From an uncultured Collinsella sp. (GTDB lineage: Bacteria; Actinomycetota; Coriobacteriia; Coriobacteriales; Coriobacteriaceae): a DNA stretch of 25,068 nucleotides. The position numbers and the translations under genes were made by a program. The notes below the pieces were generated by a model. It saw nothing but the letters and a program-made list of their open reading frames with translations. It did no database searches and had not been told where the DNA came from. Shown here in pieces: positions 20,720-25,068 of this stretch (its first letter is position 1; each line of letters starts with the position of its first letter). The stretch covers positions 1 through 25,068 of the forward strand of contig CABRIB010000022.1 in assembly GCA_902470915.1 (NCBI GenBank), in the 5' to 3' direction.

Positions 20720-21391
20720 CTAGACCGAATAGCCTTGGCCGCGGTGCGTCGTCAAATACCCCTTGATGCCGATTTTTTCGAGCGTGGTGCGCAGGCGGTT
20801 GATGTTAACGGTAAGCGTGTTGTCGTCCACGAAAGCGTCGGAGTCCCACAGGTCCTGCATGATGGCCGAGCGCGAAACGATCTTGCCCGCGCGGCTCAGA
20901 AGCAGCGAGAGGATACGCAGTTCATTTTTGGTGAGCTCGGTACTGTCGCCGGTTGCCGTATTGGTGACCATGGAGCGGGCGAGGTCGAGCTCCAATCCCT
21001 TGTGGACGAGCGTGCTGCGCTCGCCTGCCGCCGCGGTGCGACGCAGCAAGGCATTGATGCGCGCCACGAGCACACGGGCGCTGTAGGGCTTGGGAACAAA
21101 GTCGTCCGCGCCGAGCGTCATGGCCATGACCTCGTCGATCTCGGTCGTGCGCGACGTGAGGACGATGATGGGGACCTCGGATTCGCGGCGAACCTCGTGG
21201 CAGATATGCTGGCCGTCCTTGACGGGAAGCGTGAGGTCGAGCAGCACCAGGTCGGGCGCGGCGGCGAGAATATCGCGCGAGACATGCTCAAACGATTCGC
21301 AGGCCTCGACCTCAAAACCGGCACGCGCCAAAATGTCGGCGAGCTCGCGACGGATGGGCTCGTCGTCCTCAACGATATAGATTAGCGCCAT
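20720..21391 (-). CDS. OmpR-type response regulator partnering the adjacent kinase
   Basis: Two-domain response regulator (223 residues). The receiver begins MALIYIVEDDEPIRRELADI with acidic Asp9-Asp10, phospho-acceptor Asp52 in DLVLLDLTLP, and the conserved lysine in DFVPKPYS. The C-terminal winged helix contains LTKNELRILSLLLSRAGKIVSR and ends HRGQGYSV, typical of the OmpR/PhoB group. The start ATG (21389-21391) is preceded by AGAGGGGAG about nine bases away. In-frame sequence further upstream does not match the family and is excluded. It is first in a two-gene unit with the kinase. By family, it would activate genes for peptide-antibiotic resistance or envelope stress; its targets are not visible here. 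Confidence 0.94.
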   Translation of the reverse strand: MALIYIVEDDEPIRRELADILARAGFEVEACESFEHVSRDILAAAPDLVLLDLTLPVKDGQHICHEVRRESEVPIIVLTSRTTEIDEVMAMTLGADDFVPKPYSARVLVARINALLRRTAAAGERSTLVHKGLELDLARSMVTNTATGDSTELTKNELRILSLLLSRAGKIVSRSAIMQDLWDSDAFVDDNTLTVNINRLRTTLEKIGIKGYLTTHRGQGYSV

Positions 21392-21527
21392 GGATTCCGC
21401 TCCCCTCTTGGTTGTCTTGCCACCATTATGGCCGCGAAACTGCAGGTGTGCACCGCGCGCGGTACCAAGGTGACAGAACTGTTCGCGAGCGGGGGCGTTT
21501 TGTCCGCCTCGCACTCGCAGCGGTGGC

Positions 21528-21571
21528 GGGGACCAAAATGATTCTTAATCCCCGTCCCAGAAAAATCATTT
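21528..21571. repeat. Double inverted repeat GGGGAC / GTCCC with AAATGATT / AATCATTT
   Basis: AAATGATT (21536-21543) and AATCATTT (21564-21571) are exact inverted copies. GGGGAC (21528-21533) and CCCCGTCCC (21550-21558) form an interlocked second pair, so two stems exclude each other. The element overlaps the stop codon of the next gene (21570-21572). It resembles the other small intergenic repeats of this contig in carrying a GGGAC core. Confidence 0.55.
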
Positions 21572-22277
21572 AGCGGCGGGCACGGAGCTTTTCGTAGCCT
21601 TCGGCGAAGAAGGCGACCGTGGCGGCATCGGCCTCGGCGGCGTCCGTCTCGGTTGCGGGGACCACGCCGTGCTCGTCGCTCACTAGGAACAGCGCGCCCT
21701 TAAGCTGCGCGGGAATATCTACGCGCGTGACCGAGATGCCCTTGGTCTGGGCCAGCTGTTCGATGAGCGTCGCCGTGCCGCACAGGCACTCGTCCGCCGG
21801 CGCCACAAAGGCAAGCTCGCCGTTGTTGACGGCAGCGAGCAGCTCGGGCGCCACGCCGGTCTCGTCGGCCTCGGAGCGAGCCTCGGCAGAACGGGCACGC
21901 AGCGCCTTGGCCGACGTGTCGGCCAGCGGCTCGTACTCCCCCACCGTCATGGCGGCGTTGCCGTTGATATCGATCACCAGCATGAGCACGCCGTCGCGGG
22001 CGGTGTAGTCGCCCTCGGCAAGTGACCACTCAACGTGCTGCTTGGCCCAGCTGAGCATGTTATGGGTAAGTGGTTCGCCCTGCACCAGGCGCTCAGACAG
22101 CGCGCGGATGTGACGGTTGAGCATGGGCACCTTTTTGTTGGACATGCGCCAACGGCAGACAAGCGCGGGCTTGTCGAGCGTGAACTGCTCGACCGCCTCC
22201 TGATTGGCGCAAAAGTCCTCGTACGCACGCTGATCCTCGGCATTGCCAAACAGCTCGGCATCATCAATCTGGGGCAT
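21570..22277 (-). CDS. Conserved-looking protein of unknown function (235 aa)
   Basis: I cannot name this family. The protein is cytoplasmic-looking, without membrane segments or signal peptide. It is acidic and Ala/Glu-rich, with a structured centre (PALVCRWRMSNKKVPMLNRH, then WSLAEGDYTARDGVLMLVIDINGNAAMTVGEY) that looks like a beta-sheet domain. A glycine- and cysteine-bearing stretch ECLCGTATLIEQLAQTKGISV follows. The start ATG (22275-22277) has AAAGGT seven bases upstream; an ATG eight codons earlier has none. Even codon use over its full length supports a real gene. It follows purH on the same strand after a terminator and precedes the two-component pair, but no functional link is evident. 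Confidence 0.8.
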   Translation of the reverse strand: MPQIDDAELFGNAEDQRAYEDFCANQEAVEQFTLDKPALVCRWRMSNKKVPMLNRHIRALSERLVQGEPLTHNMLSWAKQHVEWSLAEGDYTARDGVLMLVIDINGNAAMTVGEYEPLADTSAKALRARSAEARSEADETGVAPELLAAVNNGELAFVAPADECLCGTATLIEQLAQTKGISVTRVDIPAQLKGALFLVSDEHGVVPATETDAAEADAATVAFFAEGYEKLRARR

Positions 22278-22317
22278 GGTTGTACCTTTCGTGTTAGTCA
22301 TTCCGTCCTCTTATACC

Positions 22318-22353
22318 AAAAAGACGGCCCTCCAAACGGAGCAGCCGTCTTTT
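22318..22353 (-). terminator. Rho-independent terminator of purH
   Basis: AAAAGACGGC (22319-22328) pairs with GCCGTCTTTT (22344-22353), with an inner CTCC/GGAG stem around AAAC. On the minus strand the stem ends in a T5 run. It lies 30 bases past the purH stop codon. Confidence 0.88.
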
Positions 22354-22382
22354 GCGGAGATTATTTTGTCCCGAGGCGAAAC

Positions 22383-23990
22383 TTAGTGACGGAAGTGGCG
22401 AGCGCCCGTAAACACCATAGCAATATTGTGCTCATTGCAGGCCTGGATGCTCTCATCGTCGCGCTTGGAGCCGCCGGGCTGAATGATGCAGGTCACGCCG
22501 TGTGCAGCAAGCACGTCGACGTTGTCGCGGAACGGGAAGAACGCGTCGCTTGCACAGGCAAAGCCGCCCTTCTCCACGCCCTCGCGCTCGCAGAAGTCCT
22601 CGGCACGCTCGCAGGCAAGCAGCGCAGAGTCAACGCGGTTAGGCTGACCCGGGCCCATGCCAATGCCGGCCTTGCCCTTGGAAACCAAGATGGCGTTGGA
22701 CTTAACGCCCTTGCAGACCTTCCAGGCAAACTCGAGCTCGGCCATCTCGGCGTCGGTGGGCTTGCGGTCGGTGGGGAACGTAAAGGTCGCGGGATCCTCG
22801 GTCACGTGGTCGACTTCCTGCACCAGCATGCCGCCGTCAATGGAGCGCAGCTCCACCTGGGCGCCGTGGTCCACGCCGCCGGTAGCCAGCACGCGCAGGT
22901 TGGGGCGCTTAGCCATGCGCTCGAGCGCCTCGGCAGTGTAGCTCGGGGCGATGATAACCTCGACGAACTGCTTGTTCTGATCGGCAAAGTGTTCGACCAG
23001 CTCATAGGGAACCTCGCGGTTGCAGGCGATGATGCCGCCGAAGGCGCTCTTGGGATCGCAGGCAAAAGCGCGGTCGTAGGCAGCCGTGATGTCCTCGGCA
23101 ACGGCGGAACCGCAGGGGTTCTGGTGCTTGAGGATTACGCAGGCCGGCTCGTCGAACTCGCGGACCAGGTTCCAAGCGGCGTCGGCATCCAGATAGTTGT
23201 TGTAGCTGAGCGGCTTGCCCTGGATCTGCTTGGAGCCCACGAGCGGGAACTGCGAGCTCGCGGTGTTCTCGCAGCCCTCGGCAAAGCGATAGACTGTGGC
23301 TTTCTGCTGCGGGTTCTCGCCATAGCGCAGGTCGTCGACCTTCTCCAGCGAAATCTCGAGCTTGGCAGAGGTGTCCGCCACGTCGCTTGCCTGGGCGGCG
23401 AGCCAGCGGGAGATGGCCGTGTCGTAGGCGGCGGTGGTCTGGTAGACCTTCACCTGCAGGCGACGACGGGTGGAAAGCGTGGTGCAGCCACCGGTCTCGT
23501 GCATCTCGGCCAGGACGGCGTCGTAGTCGGCCGGGTCGGAAATGACGGTAACGCTCGTGGCGTTCTTGGCAGCAGAGCGCAGCATGGAGGGGCCACCGAT
23601 GTCGATGTGCTCGATGGCATCCGCGAAGGTGACCTCGGGGTTGGCGACGGTCTTCTCGAACTCGTACAGGTTGACGACGACCAGGTCGATCAGCTTAATG
23701 CCGTGCTGAGCGGCCTCCTGCATGTGCTGTTCGGAATCGCGGCGGGCCAGCAGCGCGCCGTGGACCTTGGGGTGCAGGGTCTTAACGCGGCCGTCCATCA
23801 TCTCGGGATAGCCCGTGAACTCCTCGATGGGGGTTACGGGAACGCCCGCGTCCTCGATGGCACGAGCCGTGCCGCCCGTAGAGATGATCTCGACGCCAAA
23901 GTCATCGACCAGCGTCCGTGCGAAATCGACGACGCCCGTCTTATCGGTAACCGAGATCAACGCGCGTGCGATCTTCACATCAGATCCCAT
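22383..23990 (-). CDS. purH: Bifunctional AICAR transformylase / IMP cyclohydrolase
   Basis: Carries out the last two steps of IMP synthesis: formylation of AICAR using 10-formyl-tetrahydrofolate, then ring closure. The 535-residue length is normal. The N-terminal cyclohydrolase (MGS-like) domain shows ARALISVTDKTGVVDFA, EIISTGGTA and the signature DGRVKTLHPKVHGALLARRD (66-85). The transformylase domain includes RYGENPQQKA, the catalytic Lys-His pair in VILKHQNPCGSA, and the typical C-terminus VFTGARHFRH. The start ATG follows AGGAGG by five to six bases. It stands alone in this window, with no other purine gene beside it, and is ended by a clear terminator. Confidence 0.97.
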   Translation of the reverse strand: MGSDVKIARALISVTDKTGVVDFARTLVDDFGVEIISTGGTARAIEDAGVPVTPIEEFTGYPEMMDGRVKTLHPKVHGALLARRDSEQHMQEAAQHGIKLIDLVVVNLYEFEKTVANPEVTFADAIEHIDIGGPSMLRSAAKNATSVTVISDPADYDAVLAEMHETGGCTTLSTRRRLQVKVYQTTAAYDTAISRWLAAQASDVADTSAKLEISLEKVDDLRYGENPQQKATVYRFAEGCENTASSQFPLVGSKQIQGKPLSYNNYLDADAAWNLVREFDEPACVILKHQNPCGSAVAEDITAAYDRAFACDPKSAFGGIIACNREVPYELVEHFADQNKQFVEVIIAPSYTAEALERMAKRPNLRVLATGGVDHGAQVELRSIDGGMLVQEVDHVTEDPATFTFPTDRKPTDAEMAELEFAWKVCKGVKSNAILVSKGKAGIGMGPGQPNRVDSALLACERAEDFCEREGVEKGGFACASDAFFPFRDNVDVLAAHGVTCIIQPGGSKRDDESIQACNEHNIAMVFTGARHFRH

Positions 23991-24267
23991 GCAGTCCTCC
24001 TGTCTGGTACGCCGCCGTGCTCTGTGAGTCGGTGATACGTCGATCTGCAGCGCTCGCGCAGCGGCATTGAAAATACTGATTCAATGTAGCGCATCGAGCG
24101 CATCGATGCACCCCGCAACGCACGCATGTGCAGAAAAAGTTTGCGAGCGGAGGGGGTGAGCACGGCACCGGGCACGGTGAGTTCATGGAACACAGGGGCA
24201 CCATAATTAGATGCCAATAGCGTGGTAGAACTGTGCTCGATATGCATCCGCGAAAGAAAGAGGCACC

Positions 24268-24909
24268 ATGGTCTCGCGGGTTCTCTACCGACCGTTTGAT
24301 ACCGAAGACTTCGACGCCATCGCGCTAATTCTGCAGCAGCTTTGGCATAACAATTCGGATAACGATGAGTACAACCGCCTTGAGGCCGCGTGCGACCTCG
24401 CCTATTGCCTTTCGTCGTCGACGTTTTCGCAGGTTGCCGTAATCGACGGTCAGGCGCGCGGCATTGCGCTCGCACGCGCGGGACAGAACTCCGGCGCCAC
24501 CGTCAAGGAACATTGGATGGATACCGAACGCACGCTGCTATCGCAGATGCGTGAGCTGGAGCCCGATGCCTGCGCCGAGTATCTCTCGTTTGTGCGCGCA
24601 ACCATCCGAACCAACAACCGTCTGCTCGAATGCAGCCCGCTGCCGCACGACAACGAGGTCACGTTGCTTGCCGTTGATCGCGACGTCCACGGCCTGGGCG
24701 TTGGCACGGTTCTGCTCGATGCCGCGGTCTCGCACCTGTCCTCGCTTGGAGCGACGAGGGCGCACCTGTACACCGACTCCAACTGCTCGTGGAAGTTCTA
24801 CGAGCTGCACGGCTTTAAGCGCACGGCCACGCACCGCGCCAACCGCGAAGAGCGCCGTCACGACATGCCGCGCGAAAGCTTCCTCTACGAACTCGACCTA
24901 ACAGCCTAA
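24268..24909 (+). CDS. GNAT-family N-acetyltransferase
   Basis: Acetyl-CoA-dependent acetyltransferase (213 residues) of the GNAT fold; the substrate is unknown. The acetyl-CoA-binding motif A is seen as EVTLLAVDRDVHGLGVGTVLLDAA (130-153), with the Q/R-x-x-G-x-G/A loop in the form HGLGVG. Motif B follows as SNCSWKFYELHGFKRT (171-186). The N-terminal half (1-125) is longer than in minimal members and has YRPFDTEDFDAIALIL, a common start for the family. The ATG has AAAGAGG five bases upstream. It is divergent from purH; the 277 bases between hold no gene. CATAAT at 24203-24208 may be its -10 box. Confidence 0.9.
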   Translation: MVSRVLYRPFDTEDFDAIALILQQLWHNNSDNDEYNRLEAACDLAYCLSSSTFSQVAVIDGQARGIALARAGQNSGATVKEHWMDTERTLLSQMRELEPDACAEYLSFVRATIRTNNRLLECSPLPHDNEVTLLAVDRDVHGLGVGTVLLDAAVSHLSSLGATRAHLYTDSNCSWKFYELHGFKRTATHRANREERRHDMPRESFLYELDLTA

Positions 24910-24922
24910 ACCCGGCAGCCAT

Positions 24923-24970
24923 ACCTAGTCATTTAGGAACGTTCCCAGTGACTAGTCGTTGGGGACAGTC
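24923..24970. repeat. CTAGTCA-type palindromic repeat after the GNAT gene
   Basis: CTAGTCA (24925-24931) and TGACTAG (24949-24955) are inverted arms enclosing the perfect 10-base palindrome GGAACGTTCC (24936-24945). ACTAGTCGTTGGGGACAGTC (24951-24970) continues from it and resembles the motif at 2787-2806. It begins 14 bases after the GNAT stop codon. Confidence 0.6.
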
Positions 24971-24986
24971 TTCGTAGGTAGCGCAT

Positions 24987-25007
24987 AAAAAGGGGATGGG
25001 CTTCCCC
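24987..25007 (-). terminator. Candidate terminator of a minus-strand gene beyond the contig
   Basis: GGGGA (24992-24996) pairs with TCCCC (25003-25007) around six bases. On the minus strand the stem is followed by TTTTT, so it would end a transcript arriving from the missing right-hand neighbour. Confidence 0.45.
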
Positions 25008-25020
25008 GACGGCTGTCGAG

Positions 25021-25068
25021 CTGTCTCTTATACACATCTCCGAGCCCACGAGACGGACTCCTATCTCG
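25021..25068 (+). other. Illumina Nextera i7-side adapter (not biological)
   Basis: The last 48 bases are adapter: the mosaic-end complement CTGTCTCTTATACACATCT (25021-25039), the read-2 tail CCGAGCCCACGAGAC (25040-25054), an index GGACTCCT matching N705 (25055-25062) and ATCTCG of the P7 primer. The chromosome ends at 25020. Confidence 0.98.

Noticed and set aside
21392..21514. Upstream extension of the response regulator
   Set aside because: The family start MALIYIVEDD coincides with a good ribosome site; the earlier residues are unlike any receiver domain.
23975..24475. Minus-strand open frame upstream of purH
   Set aside because: It overlaps the purH start and the GNAT gene on the other strand, with no ribosome site or recognisable product.

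Overview
The window is one assembled contig rather than a clean chromosomal slice. Bases 1-52 and 25021-25068 are untrimmed Illumina Nextera adapter, so about 24.97 kb (53-25020) is biological. The DNA is GC-rich with tightly packed genes. Gene content (a MocR-type aminotransferase, family II pyrophosphatase, cellobiose PTS, PcrA with a Tudor tail, BceRS-like two-component pair) and the style of small palindromic intergenic repeats suggest a gut actinobacterium of the class Coriobacteriia, most likely Collinsella or a close relative. This placement is an inference from memory of such genomes, not from a database search.

Layout. 53-2786: a TatA-like translocase subunit cut by the contig end, an orphan STAS anti-sigma-antagonist protein and a class I aminotransferase, all on the minus strand, then a small plus-strand protein of unknown function. 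2787-5668: a repeat- and terminator-rich gap, then NhaA and the Mn-dependent pyrophosphatase PpaC (both minus). NhaA is preceded by a leader that holds a strong terminator. 5803-11735: a beta-glucoside block. A phospho-beta-glucosidase and the IIC, IIB and IIA parts of a cellobiose-type PTS form a minus-strand operon ending at a terminator near 6955. A ROK glucokinase follows downstream, and a GntR/UTRA regulator is transcribed divergently from the glucosidase. Together they import and phosphorylate a beta-disaccharide, cleave it, and phosphorylate the free glucose. 11810-12742: mannose-6-phosphate isomerase on the plus strand. 12743-13030: a gene-poor gap holding a convergent terminator and a rod-like inverted repeat of about 115 bases. 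13031-17248: PcrA helicase and UppP undecaprenyl-diphosphatase (minus). 17497-17934: a universal stress protein (plus). 18025-19622: a hipB-hipA toxin-antitoxin locus of visibly lower GC with two TATCCC/GGGATA operators. 19667-21391: a BceRS-like sensor kinase and response regulator. 21570-23990: an unidentified conserved-looking protein and PurH. 24268-24909: a GNAT acetyltransferase (plus).

Most of the region is ordinary housekeeping and sugar-uptake DNA. The parts best worth following up are non-coding: the structured leader in front of nhaA, the rod-shaped element between manA and pcrA, at least three families of short palindromic intergenic repeats, and the hipBA operator pair. I found no CRISPR array, rRNA, tRNA or insertion sequence.
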